A DNA stretch of 17,344 nt from CAIOZW01 sp049317725 (GTDB taxonomy: Bacteria > Acidobacteriota > Blastocatellia > RBC074), in assembly GCA_049317725.1 (NCBI GenBank), contig JBMOHS010000083.1, positions 1 to 17,344 of the forward strand, written 5' to 3'. The notes below the pieces were generated by a model. That model was not told the origin of the DNA and searched no databases. It was given only the letters and a program-made list of their open reading frames with translations. Position numbers and translations under genes: made by a program. Shown here piece by piece: positions 1 through 7,823 of this stretch (position 1 is the stretch's first letter; each line of letters starts with the position of its first letter).

Positions 1-53
<53 letters not shown>

Positions 54-158
54 TGGTCATTCCAATCAGAACCGAGATTCCGAATTGAATGACTTTTCAT
101 TCATTGGTCTCTCAAGACTAATCACTAAAAAGTATCGACGTATTTGTACGCTCTGCCT

Positions 159-173
159 AGTTTTCAAATATCG
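159..173 (-). promoter_or_regulatory. boxA-like antitermination motif in rRNA leader
   Basis: On the minus strand, CGATATTTGAAAACT lies about 110 nt before the 16S start. It resembles the boxA region of bacterial rRNA leaders (TTTGAAAACT in Bacillus-type leaders), where NusB/S10 bind to prevent premature termination. A second candidate, TGATCTTTAAACT, sits at 353-365 and resembles the TGCTCTTTAACA form of boxA. Between base 48 and the promoter near 465 the leader is AT-rich and holds no convincing gene. The identification rests on motif similarity and position only. Confidence 0.4.
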
Positions 174-464
174 AACTGATCTTCGCGATCTTTTAATTCT
201 ACAAGAACAAATCTAATGATCAAAATCAGCGTGACTTCAGGAGCCACTTGTGCAGTTGCTGCACTACCCGTAATCTCTATTTTTAACCGAGCAAACCAGC
301 AGAATCAACTTGTCAGCATTTAACCGACTCTATGCATCCTTGCCTGCTGCTCAGTTTAAAGATCAAAAGCTAACTTAATCCAACCACTCGCATTGACGAT
401 CAAAAGCTCACAAGCTCATCATCAGTGTTTGCCGTCGTTTCTGTCTGCTCTCGGGCAAAAACGG

Positions 465-492
465 ATTATATATATCTAGCCCCCCAAGTCAA
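465..492 (-). promoter_or_regulatory. rRNA operon promoter
   Basis: On the minus strand there is a -35 box TTGACT (492-487), a 16-bp spacer and a perfect -10 box TATAAT (470-465). Immediately upstream (about 493-525) are alternating A and T tracts, as expected of an UP element that binds the alpha C-terminal domain of RNA polymerase. Transcription would start near 457, giving a leader of about 410 nt before the mature 16S end. It is the strongest sigma70-type promoter I see in the left part of the window, and its position fits a stable-RNA operon. Confidence 0.75.
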
Positions 493-530
493 CGACTTTT
501 TTCAAAAACCGCAAAAAAGTTTTGAGCAGG

Positions 531-823
531 GACGAAGCCAACCACCTAACATCAAGTTATTCAACATCTTAGCCTGCCCAACCAGTCAGTTCATCTCTTC
601 CCTTCCAGCGCGAAAGAACCGGATGAAGAGAGCCGCCAAGGACGGAAACCGTGAATTGCCGAGAATTGGAGGTGCAACGAGAAGCATCTCTACCCGGACA
701 AAGGAATGGGAACAATCGGCATGGAAATGAAGTTTCCCTGGGCAGAGAGCAATGGGTATCAGACACTGTGGTATTCTGCGGCCGTTTTCGGATAAGCAGA
801 GACAAAGTGGAGGGGGGAGTGGA
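531..823. other. Gene-free stretch between rRNA promoter and GNAT gene
   Basis: This region separates the leftward rRNA promoter from the rightward acyltransferase gene. I see no convincing promoter or RNA. A 29-codon plus-strand reading frame (706-795, starting MGTIGMEMKFPW) has purines AAAGGA directly abutting its ATG and ends 28 nt before the GNAT start. It could be a leader peptide, but nothing beyond its position supports that. Longer frames crossing this area also run over the rRNA promoter and are not credible. Confidence 0.4.
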
Positions 824-1738
824 ATGAGCGCGGAATTGGAGATCCGGCAGTGTACGACATTAGAGGAGTATGGGGCGTGCGTAGAGCTGCAGCGGGAGGT
901 CTGGGGGTTTTCCGAACTGGACACGCTCCCATTGCGGGCGTTCGTTACAGCGCGCCATAGTGGGGGGATGACGCACGGGGGGTTCGAGCCGGGAGGTCGC
1001 CTGATTGGATTCGCACATGCGATGGCGGCGTTCGACGGTCAGTTGAGACCCTACTACTACTCGCACATGCTGGCGGTCCGACCTGAATCACGGAATGGAG
1101 GAATCGGCCATCGGTTGAAGCTGGAGCAACGAAGCCGGGCACTGCGGCTGGGGGTGCCGCTGATTACATGGACATATGACCCGTTGCAGTCCCGGAACGC
1201 TTATCTCAACCTGGTCAAACTGGGCGGTGTCGTGCGCCGCTATAAAGTCAACTACTATGGGAACCGGAGCACAAGCGTGCTGCATCGTGGTCTCGACACG
1301 GATCGGCTGCTTGTCGAATGGTGGGTGCAATCGGATCGAGTCGAGCGGGCCCTGGCAGGAGGATCGCCACCCGGGATGGACTCGGCAATGGGGACAGCGG
1401 GGCCTGTTGAGAAGGTCGAGATTCCGCGCGAAATCGAGGAGATCAAGGGGAGAGATCTGGCCGAGGCCCACCAGTGGCAGCGCCAAGTACGGGAAAAGTT
1501 CCTCTCCTGCTTTGAGCGTGGGCTCTACTGCACTGGGTTGGAGACCTCTCCGACGGGAAGCAGTTGGTATCTCTTCTCTCCGGATGAGCGGGAGGAGGAG
1601 CGCCAGTGGAGGGGACGGTTGAGGGAGCAGAGGGCGGAAAAGACCAGATGGGTGGAGAGTCCTGAAGGCCACGGCAACTCTGATGGTTGGTTTCGACCTG
1701 GGGAAGATGCGGAAGAGTTGAGAAAGGAGACGCGATGA
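824..1738 (+). CDS. GNAT-superfamily N-acyltransferase (COG3375-like)
   Basis: A 304-residue protein. The start ATG at 824 follows a clear AGGGGGGAG ribosome-binding site; an in-frame ATG at 752 lacks one. The GNAT acyl-CoA site is visible as VRPESRNGGIGHRLK (residues 85-99), which carries the R-x-x-G-x-G/A pyrophosphate-binding pattern, followed by ITWTYDPLQSRNAYLNL (114-130), typical of the COG3375 group. The last ~60 residues are highly charged (Arg/Glu rich) and look like a tail. The stop overlaps the start of the enolase-superfamily gene (ATGA), so the two are translationally coupled. In Geobacillus an acyltransferase beside an N-succinylamino acid racemase succinylates D-amino acids in a D-to-L conversion route. 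By analogy this enzyme may N-succinylate or N-acetylate amino acids; the substrate is inferred. Confidence 0.82.
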   Translation: MSAELEIRQCTTLEEYGACVELQREVWGFSELDTLPLRAFVTARHSGGMTHGGFEPGGRLIGFAHAMAAFDGQLRPYYYSHMLAVRPESRNGGIGHRLKLEQRSRALRLGVPLITWTYDPLQSRNAYLNLVKLGGVVRRYKVNYYGNRSTSVLHRGLDTDRLLVEWWVQSDRVERALAGGSPPGMDSAMGTAGPVEKVEIPREIEEIKGRDLAEAHQWQRQVREKFLSCFERGLYCTGLETSPTGSSWYLFSPDEREEERQWRGRLREQRAEKTRWVESPEGHGNSDGWFRPGEDAEELRKETR

Positions 1739-2841
1739 AGATCGAGCGAATCGAGTTGCGGGAGATCCAGCTGCCGCTGGTCGCCCCATTTGAGACGAGT
1801 TTCGGGATAACGACTGGACGCCGGATCATTCTGGTGCAGGTCTGGAGTGAAGGAGTGGACGGTTGGGGGGAGTGCACCTGCAACGAGGGCCCCTTTTACA
1901 ATCACGAGGCGACGGATACGGCCTGGATTGTGCTGCGAGATTTTGCCGGTCCCTACACCCTCGGGACAGAGATCGCCACTCCTGCGGAGGCGGGGGGGGT
2001 AACGGCTCGAATCCGGGGGAATCGGATGGCGAGGGCTGCGATCGAGACGGCCATCTGGGATCTGACAGCCAAACGACAAGGAGTGCCCCTCTGGAAGCTG
2101 CTTGGAGGGAGTATCGCGGAGATCCCTTGTGGAGTCTCGATCGGGTTGCAAGAGTCGGATACGGCACTTCTGCGAAAGATCGAGCACGAGTTGGCCGATG
2201 GATACCAGCGGATCAAATTGAAGATCAAACCGGGCCGAGATGTCGCCATGGTGCGGGCGGTCCGGCAGGCGTTTCCAGAGATCCAGTTGACGGTCGACGC
2301 CAATTCCGCCTATACGCTGGCAGAGATCGACTTGCTGCGACAACTCGATGAGTTTCGATTGATGCTGATCGAGCAGCCTTTGGCCTATGACGACATCATT
2401 GACCACGCCGAATTGCAGCGGGTCCTGGCGACTCCGATCTGCCTCGATGAGTCGATTCTGAGCGTGGCCGACGCACGCAAAGCGCTCCAGTTGGAGGCTT
2501 GCCGGATCATCAACATCAAACTGGGGCGAGTCGGGGGACACACCGAGGCACAGCAGATCGAGCGGTACTGCCGGGAGCGATCGATTCCAGTCTGGTGCGG
2601 CGGGATGCTCGAGGCGGGAATTGGGAGAGCACATAACATTGCCATGGCAACACAGGCTGGTTTTGTCCTTCCAGGCGATGTCTCAGCCTCGCGACGGTAC
2701 TGGACAGAGGACATCATCCAACCGGCGGTCGAGGTCACCCCGCGTGGAACGATTGTGCGCCGGGAAGATCCAGGAATCGGCTACGGCATCGATCAAAGTC
2801 GGATCGACCAGCTGACCGTCCGACACGAGATCCTCCATTAA
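1735..2841 (+). CDS. o-Succinylbenzoate synthase / N-succinylamino acid racemase family
   Basis: A 368-residue enolase-superfamily protein of the muconate-lactonizing-enzyme subgroup. Catalytic and metal residues are all present: the K-x-K acid/base lysine motif at K163/K165, metal ligands D188, E213 and D238, the second-face lysine K262 (NIKLGR), and the CGGMLEAGIGRAHN loop (288-301) that marks OSBS/NSAR enzymes. The start at 1735 has AAAGGAG upstream and overlaps the GNAT stop by four bases. No other menaquinone gene is nearby. Coupling to a GNAT acyltransferase favours an N-succinylamino acid racemase role, as in Geobacillus, over menaquinone synthesis, though family members often do both. 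The desuccinylase needed to complete that route is not in the window. It could be called menC by homology; I leave the symbol out because the role is undecided. Confidence 0.85.
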   Translation: MKIERIELREIQLPLVAPFETSFGITTGRRIILVQVWSEGVDGWGECTCNEGPFYNHEATDTAWIVLRDFAGPYTLGTEIATPAEAGGVTARIRGNRMARAAIETAIWDLTAKRQGVPLWKLLGGSIAEIPCGVSIGLQESDTALLRKIEHELADGYQRIKLKIKPGRDVAMVRAVRQAFPEIQLTVDANSAYTLAEIDLLRQLDEFRLMLIEQPLAYDDIIDHAELQRVLATPICLDESILSVADARKALQLEACRIINIKLGRVGGHTEAQQIERYCRERSIPVWCGGMLEAGIGRAHNIAMATQAGFVLPGDVSASRRYWTEDIIQPAVEVTPRGTIVRREDPGIGYGIDQSRIDQLTVRHEILH

Positions 2842-2869
2842 AGGCATCGCCAGCACAGGGAGGAGCCCA

Positions 2870-4978
2870 ATGGGCAAACGATCGACCGAAGTCGAAGGTG
2901 GCCCCGACGCGGGACCATCGGAACCGCTGGCCCACGCCGCAGCGGCAGAACAAATCGACCTCTTGCGACGAGAGATCGAGAGACACGACCATTGCTACTA
3001 TGTCCTCGACAACCCCATCATCGCCGACGTCGAGTATGATCGGCTGATGGCGAAGCTGCGTGCGCTGGAAGCGGCCCATCCAGATCTGATTCGGGAGAAC
3101 AGTCCGACACAACGGGTTGGCGGTCAAGCAGCGGAGGCGTTTGAAGAGTATCGTCATCAGCGGCCGATGCTCTCGCTCGACAACAGTTACGACCTGAATG
3201 AGTTGGCGGAGTGGGCGCAGCGCTGCGAAAAGCTGGCGGGGCATCGTCCATTCAGCTATGTCGCCGAGCTGAAGATCGACGGGTTGAGCCTCTCCCTGAT
3301 CTATGCCGACGGGAAGCTGGCCCGTGCGGTGACGCGGGGGGATGGGGTCCGGGGGGAGGTGGTCACTGGGAATGCGCGGACGATCCGTTCGGTCCCCCTG
3401 CACTTGGAACTCGCGCCGGGGCATCATGCGCGGGAGATCGAGGTTCGTGGGGAGGTCTTCCTCTCGTCGGAGGCCTTCGACAGCCTCAATAAGGAGCGGG
3501 AGGAGCAGGGGCTGGCCGTCTTCGCCAACCCACGGAACGCGGCAGCCGGGACGATGCGACAGCTCGACCCGCGAATCGTCGCGGAACGGCATCTCGACCT
3601 CTTCTGTTATCAACTGCTCTTTGATGGTCAGCCAGCATTCCTGACGCACAGTGCGGCGCTCACCTGGATGGGAGAGCACGGACTGAAAGTCAACCCCCAC
3701 TCTCGCCTCTGTCCTGATCTCGGTTCGGTCACGACGTTTTGTGAGGAGTGGGCAGAGGGACGGGAGCGGCTCAACTATGAGATCGACGGCGTCGTGGTCA
3801 AAGTCGACCAGGTCTCGATTCAGGAGGAGGTTGGAGCCACCGCCAAGTCGCCTCGCTGGGCCATTGCCTATAAATTTCCAGCCCGACAGGCGACGACCAA
3901 GCTGCTCGATGTCCACTACCAGGTCGGTCGTACCGGTGCGGTCACCCCGGTGGCGATCCTGGCGCCTGTCCAACTGGCCGGCACCACTGTCTCGCGGGCG
4001 AGCCTCCACAACGCGGACGAAATGGCGCGACTCGGGGTCCGCAAAGGGGACTGGGTCTTCATCGAAAAGAGTGGGGAGATCATTCCGCAGGTACTGCGGG
4101 CCATTCCAGAGCGAAGGGATGGAAGTGAAACCATTCTCGATTTTCCGACGAGCTGCCCTGTCTGCCAGACATCGCTCGAGAGGCCTGCCGGGGAGGTCAT
4201 CAGCCGCTGTCCCAATCCAGACTGTCTGGCCAAGCTTCGCGAAGGGCTTCTCCACTTTGCCGCACGACGAGCGATGCGCATCGAGGGGCTGGGGGAGGCG
4301 CTGGTCGACCAGTTGATCGCCCCACGGGAGGGGGGGAAACCGTTCATCCGCGACTATGCCGATCTCTACCACCTCTCCGAAGAGCGGGCAGCACTGATCG
4401 ACCTGGAACGGATGGGCCCGAAATCGGTCGACAACCTGCTTCGGCAGATCGAGGCCAGCAAGGAAGCTGGCTTGGCACGGCTGCTCTTCGCGTTGGGAAT
4501 TCGGCACGTGGGCGAACGCACTGCGTCCATCCTGGCCCACCATTTCGGCTCACTCGATCAACTGCTGATCGCCACCGAGGAGGAGCTGGGCGCCATCTAT
4601 GAGATCGGTGAGGTCGTCGCCGCGTCACTTCTCGATTGGTTGGCGACGCCGCGCCACCGCGAACTGATGGAGCGGTTGAGGGCCGCTGGAGTGCGGCTGG
4701 ATCTGGCAAGCAGTGGGGGGATGGCCGGCGAGCCTCCGCCCGAGAGGGTCTTCGCTGGGCGCCAGTTCGTTCTGACAGGCACGCTTCCAACACTCAAACG
4801 GGACGAAGCCAAGGCCTTTATCGAAGCCCGCGGGGGGCGTGTCACCAGTTCCGTTTCCCGCCAAACCCATTATGTCGTGGCCGGGGAGGATGCCGGGAGC
4901 AAGTTGACCCGGGCCCGTGAGCTCGGACTGCCGATCCTCGACGAAAAGACCCTGCTCGAGCTTGGCCAGCAGCAATAA
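2870..4978 (+). CDS. ligA: NAD-dependent DNA ligase LigA
   Basis: A 702-residue ligase, close to the usual ~670 residues plus a short N-terminal extension. It seals nicks in DNA during replication and repair using NAD+. The order is: domain Ia with HDHCYYVLDNPIIADVEYD (39-57), the adenylation domain with the nucleotidyl-acceptor lysine K135 in ELKIDG, an OB fold, a four-cysteine zinc finger (C429, C432, C447, C452), helix-hairpin-helix repeats (about 500-600), and a C-terminal BRCT domain (about 624-700, FVLTGTLPTLKRDEAKAFIEARGG being in part its signature). All key residues look intact. The start has a strong GGGAGGAG site four bases before the ATG, and it lies 28 nt after the racemase gene, so it is probably co-transcribed. 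Confidence 0.98.
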   Translation: MGKRSTEVEGGPDAGPSEPLAHAAAAEQIDLLRREIERHDHCYYVLDNPIIADVEYDRLMAKLRALEAAHPDLIRENSPTQRVGGQAAEAFEEYRHQRPMLSLDNSYDLNELAEWAQRCEKLAGHRPFSYVAELKIDGLSLSLIYADGKLARAVTRGDGVRGEVVTGNARTIRSVPLHLELAPGHHAREIEVRGEVFLSSEAFDSLNKEREEQGLAVFANPRNAAAGTMRQLDPRIVAERHLDLFCYQLLFDGQPAFLTHSAALTWMGEHGLKVNPHSRLCPDLGSVTTFCEEWAEGRERLNYEIDGVVVKVDQVSIQEEVGATAKSPRWAIAYKFPARQATTKLLDVHYQVGRTGAVTPVAILAPVQLAGTTVSRASLHNADEMARLGVRKGDWVFIEKSGEIIPQVLRAIPERRDGSETILDFPTSCPVCQTSLERPAGEVISRCPNPDCLAKLREGLLHFAARRAMRIEGLGEALVDQLIAPREGGKPFIRDYADLYHLSEERAALIDLERMGPKSVDNLLRQIEASKEAGLARLLFALGIRHVGERTASILAHHFGSLDQLLIATEEELGAIYEIGEVVAASLLDWLATPRHRELMERLRAAGVRLDLASSGGMAGEPPPERVFAGRQFVLTGTLPTLKRDEAKAFIEARGGRVTSSVSRQTHYVVAGEDAGSKLTRARELGLPILDEKTLLELGQQQ

Positions 4979-5044
4979 CTATCTTCGATACAAGTAGTTC
5001 TCCTCTCTGGTCACCGCGTGGCCAGGAAACTGCCTTGCCCTATA

Positions 5045-5073
5045 TTGACAAGCCCAAGTGGATTGACCATAAT
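5045..5073 (+). promoter_or_regulatory. Sigma70-type promoter downstream of ligA
   Basis: A perfect -35 box TTGACA (5045-5050), a 17-bp spacer and a -10 box CATAAT (5068-5073, 5 of 6 consensus) lie 67 nt after the ligA stop. Predicted transcription begins near 5080. No rightward protein gene follows, because the next gene (DUF4139) converges from the other strand. A terminator begins about 47 nt downstream, so the transcript would be a small RNA. Confidence 0.6.
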
Positions 5074-5079
5074 GCCAGA

Positions 5080-5155
5080 TAACTAGCAGCGGTAAATACC
5101 CTAATGGCTGAGGACGCTGCTGAATTGGGGGACCGAAAGGGCCCCCTTTCTATTC
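5080..5155 (+). ncRNA. Candidate small RNA (~75 nt)
   Basis: The segment is bounded by a near-consensus promoter (5045-5073) and a rho-independent terminator (5127-5155). Near its 5' end is a perfect 7-bp stem, AGCAGCG (5085-5091) pairing with CGCTGCT (5115-5121), which encloses a 23-nt loop containing GGTAAATACC. The result is a two-hairpin RNA: a sensor- or target-like first hairpin and the terminator hairpin. I do not recognise it as a known RNA family. The transcript ends are inferred from promoter spacing. Alternatively the terminator simply serves readthrough from ligA, and the promoter is fortuitous. Confidence 0.45.
5127..5155 (+). terminator. Rho-independent terminator
   Basis: GGGGGACC, a GAAA tetraloop and GGGCCCCC form a stem of five G-C pairs, one A-G mismatch and two C-G pairs (5127-5146). 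A pyrimidine tract starting TTTCTATTCTTTTCTC follows. The T-run is on the plus-strand side, so it stops rightward transcription, either from the candidate small RNA or from ligA. Confidence 0.7.
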
Positions 5156-5169
5156 TTTTCTCTTCTTTC

Positions 5170-5277
5170 GTAACTACACACGGCATCGATGGACCTCAAG
5201 GTATCTCCTGTCTTCTTCTCGGTGATCTCTCGGTAGTGCAATGGCCTCTTCAGTTCTGGCGTTGATGGCTTGTTGGT
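5170..5277 (+). repeat. Dispersed repeat, copy A
   Basis: This stretch aligns over about 105 bp, in the same orientation, with 10455-10559. Shared blocks include GTAACTAC-CACGGC at the start, CAAGG, a 15-bp exact block TCTTCTTCTCGGTGA (5211-5225), GCAATG-CTCTTC and GGCTTGTTG-like ends, with small indels between. It lies in a gene-free gap. The rest of the gap (5278-5431) holds pyrimidine tracts and an ACCAG-CGG-CTGGT hairpin (5402-5414) but no gene. Frames crossing it on either strand are short and unlike any protein I know. Confidence 0.65.
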
Positions 5278-5431
5278 CCGGCCCACTTCCCGACCTTCTT
5301 TGCCGTGAGTAATTACCTTTTTTCTTCTCTTTTTTCCCCAACACGTTGGAATGGAAGACCGATCCCGACCCGTCTCGCAAGGGACACAGGGGAGGAGAAG
5401 GACCAGCGGCTGGTGACCACCTCAAATGAGG

Positions 5432-7009
5432 TCAGTAGCGGAGCCGAACCCGGTACGTCAGGACGGACTCGCCCTCTGCGGGAACCGGGACATCGAAGCG
5501 CGCGGCAAAAGCGGCAGTCTTCTGGGCGGGAAAAGTGGACGAGAGGATCTCCCACTCTCCGCCGATCGGCTCGTTGACGATGATGGTGACGGGCTCCTTC
5601 TTCCGGTTGCGCAAGCGGATCTCGTAGGCGTATTCAGAGGAGCGGCGCGAGAGTGCGCGATAGTCTGTCTGCTTACGCTCAGCGACAATGTCGAAGGCAT
5701 CGCCGAGCTTGACACGTACCGACTCGTCTTTGGGAGTGTGGTCGATGCGGCTCTCGCCGATCAGTTGTTGCGACCCGGACTGGTCGGCCTGATAGACGCG
5801 CAGGATCCCTGCGGGCAAGGGTTGACCGAGCTTGTTCTCGGTCGAGTTCCGGAATTCGACATAGACGCCGACCTTTTCACGAATCGGTTCTCCGGGGTTT
5901 TCGTAGCCACGGAAGTAGATCGACTGGCCATTGAGGACCAGCTCTTTGCGAACGGCGAGGTCGGCGGCAGAGAGGAGATTGATCTGCTTGGTCTCGCTCT
6001 GCTTGACTGTGGTCGGACGTTGGAGGGTATAGAGGTGGTACTCGAAGAGGGACTCCTCGGCGAATTGGGGTGGAGGAGGGGCTGCCGCCATCGCCATTAC
6101 CCTCGACTCGAGCATCCTGCTGCGATCTTGCTCCTCGACACGGTTGACATCACCGGCGACCAGCTTGAGTTCAGCGTTGCGATAGGTGGTCCCGCTCTGA
6201 TTGGTGAGGGTCACCCAGCCATTGAGGTCGGCGCGGGTATCGTTCTGGGAGACAACGACGACATAGTCCGCCTGCCAGGAGAGGCCTTGAGTCAGATAGG
6301 AGGCTTCGACGGTATGGGTCTCGGGGCCGTTGTTGTCGAGTGTCCAGACGAGCGTCGGCTTGGCGATGAGATCCGCGGGAAGTTGATCGAACCGGATCTC
6401 GGCAATCTGAGTGGGATTGATGACGATTTGATCCCCAATCCGCCAGACTTGCCCGCCTTGGTTGGAAAGGAGGGTGGCGCGTGTCGGAATGAGCTGTTCG
6501 GTGTTGTTCTCGAGCCGACGGAGGAGGAGGGTCAGTTCACGGCCGACGTACTTGTCGAGCAGCTTCTGCGGGTTGAGGAGGTCATACTCATAGCTCTGCT
6601 CGACGACACGCAGCTCCGCCGGGGCCGTCAACGATTTGATATGAACTGTCGAGGATTTGATCTGTTGGGCGACGTCCATGAACTGGAGCTGTGAGGTTCC
6701 TCGCGGAAGACGGAGCGTCCGGGTATCCCGGACGAGGCCGAGGTTGGAATTGTAGACGGTGATCGCCACCTTCTGTTGATCTTCGATTGAGCTGGTACCC
6801 ATTTGCGCCACGGCGCCAGCAGTCGCACTGCTTTTGCTCCGATCGGAGGAGCCTCCTGGTTCCGCTGCTTGCATCTCGCCTCCCATCAAGAGGAGCGCCG
6901 CCAGCGCCCCGCTGAAGATCGTCGAAATCACCCTGAGAACGTGCCAACGGGCGATTCCCCCGCCACACAAACCCTCTTTCTCCTGACGCTTCGGTTGATC
7001 GACATTCAT
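5432..7009 (-). CDS. Exported DUF4139 domain protein
   Basis: A 525-residue protein with an N-terminal signal region (hydrophobic about 24-45, likely cut after MQA at 48). A low-complexity Ser/Ala/Gly linker precedes a DUF4139-type domain. Recognisable features are VYNSNLGLVRDTRTL (85-99), YLTQGLSWQADY (238-249) and LTNQSGTTYRNAELKLVAGD (268-287), with a Pro-rich patch AAAPPPPQF (308-316) and a beta-rich C-terminal half. Members of this family are exported and mostly uncharacterised; some are annotated as mucoidy inhibitor-like. The start at 7009 has AGGGAGA six bases upstream. It runs convergent to ligA and divergent to the lipoprotein gene, so it is probably transcribed alone. The biochemical function is unknown. 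Confidence 0.88.
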   Translation of the reverse strand: MNVDQPKRQEKEGLCGGGIARWHVLRVISTIFSGALAALLLMGGEMQAAEPGGSSDRSKSSATAGAVAQMGTSSIEDQQKVAITVYNSNLGLVRDTRTLRLPRGTSQLQFMDVAQQIKSSTVHIKSLTAPAELRVVEQSYEYDLLNPQKLLDKYVGRELTLLLRRLENNTEQLIPTRATLLSNQGGQVWRIGDQIVINPTQIAEIRFDQLPADLIAKPTLVWTLDNNGPETHTVEASYLTQGLSWQADYVVVVSQNDTRADLNGWVTLTNQSGTTYRNAELKLVAGDVNRVEEQDRSRMLESRVMAMAAAPPPPQFAEESLFEYHLYTLQRPTTVKQSETKQINLLSAADLAVRKELVLNGQSIYFRGYENPGEPIREKVGVYVEFRNSTENKLGQPLPAGILRVYQADQSGSQQLIGESRIDHTPKDESVRVKLGDAFDIVAERKQTDYRALSRRSSEYAYEIRLRNRKKEPVTIIVNEPIGGEWEILSSTFPAQKTAAFAARFDVPVPAEGESVLTYRVRLRY

Positions 7010-7204
7010 CGCTGGTCTCCCTTCTCGCTGAAGAGCCGGTCCTGGCCCCCGATTGAGCTTCGCCGCCGGGGCGTTGACTGGCCGGAACGGCTCTCGACAT
7101 CCAGCGCGCCGAGCGGTAGGCTACCTCTCAGCTCACACGAGTGAGTGCAGTCAGATCCAGATTAGATCCATGCTCAGCGGCCTTTGGCCGTGACGGTACT
7201 TTGT

Positions 7205-7807
7205 ATGAACGACCGAAGGCTCGGACTTTCCGCATTTTATTTTCTGCTGCCGCTCTGGCTCGTTGGCTGTGGGGGAGCGCTCTACCGGATAGCCCCGCTC
7301 CCGGCCGGCCCAGCCCTCCCCTCTCATTCGCTCGGAGAAGTGGAGGGGGCAGCGACACTCCGAGTGGGAGCAGCCTATTATGACGGGGACGAATCCTTGC
7401 GACAATTTGAAGCCAATCTCCCTCTGACTGGCGTGCTGGCGGTTGAGGTGCACCTCCTCAACCGGGGCGGCGAGTCGGCCGACCTCTCCGCGATGAAGAT
7501 CGAAGTAAGGGGCACACGAGGGGAGCGTCGCCCCCCGCTTCCCCCCTTGACGGGTGACAAAGCCTTGCGTCGGGTCATGCGGGCCTATGGCAATCGCCTC
7601 TACACGATCGAGTCGCACCGGGCGACCTTGGCTCGATATCGGGAGATCGAGCTGCCGGTGTCCGGAGAGCTCTCCCCTGGAGAGGAACGCCGGGGAGTCC
7701 TCTTCTTCGCCATCCCCCCGCAAGCGCCGCTCGAAGAGACGTACACGGCCACGGTAGCCTTGGGGGAGAGGAAGGTCGAGATTCCCCTCCCCGCTCGTCC
7801 CAGATGA
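7205..7807 (+). CDS. Small predicted lipoprotein
   Basis: A 200-residue protein starting MNDRRLGL. A hydrophobic segment (8-20) ends in the lipobox LVGC with the lipidated cysteine at C22, so it should be membrane anchored by signal peptidase II processing. The rest is beta-strand-like, alternating polar and hydrophobic (VLAVEVHLLNRGGESADLS, 74-92). This suggests an immunoglobulin-like or transthyretin-like fold, but I do not recognise a family. An in-frame TTG at 7184 is an alternative start; I chose ATG 7205 because it begins a normal signal peptide. No good ribosome-binding site is visible, while a CGGCC-TTT-GGCCG hairpin (7179-7191) sits just upstream. It converges on the isomerase-like gene with only 16 nt between stops. 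Confidence 0.72.
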   Translation: MNDRRLGLSAFYFLLPLWLVGCGGALYRIAPLPAGPALPSHSLGEVEGAATLRVGAAYYDGDESLRQFEANLPLTGVLAVEVHLLNRGGESADLSAMKIEVRGTRGERRPPLPPLTGDKALRRVMRAYGNRLYTIESHRATLARYREIELPVSGELSPGEERRGVLFFAIPPQAPLEETYTATVALGERKVEIPLPARPR

Positions 7808-7823
7808 GCAGAAGGAGGCCGCA

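Noticed and set aside
425..730. 101-codon plus-strand frame near the left edge
   Set aside because: It runs across the rRNA promoter and UP element, has no ribosome-binding site, and its translation is compositionally random.
1525..2634. 369-codon minus-strand frame opposite the racemase gene
   Set aside because: Antisense shadow of a gene with all catalytic residues present on the plus strand.
2735..4543. 602-codon open frame on the minus strand opposite ligA
   Set aside because: It lies wholly antisense to an intact, fully recognisable LigA. Long antisense frames are expected in high-GC genes. Its Arg/Pro/Asp-rich translation has no domain character.
5426..6694. 422-codon open frame on the plus strand opposite the DUF4139 gene
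   Set aside because: The minus-strand frame has a signal peptide, ribosome-binding site and family motifs. The plus frame is low-complexity Leu/Gly/Val/Glu and has no matching evidence.
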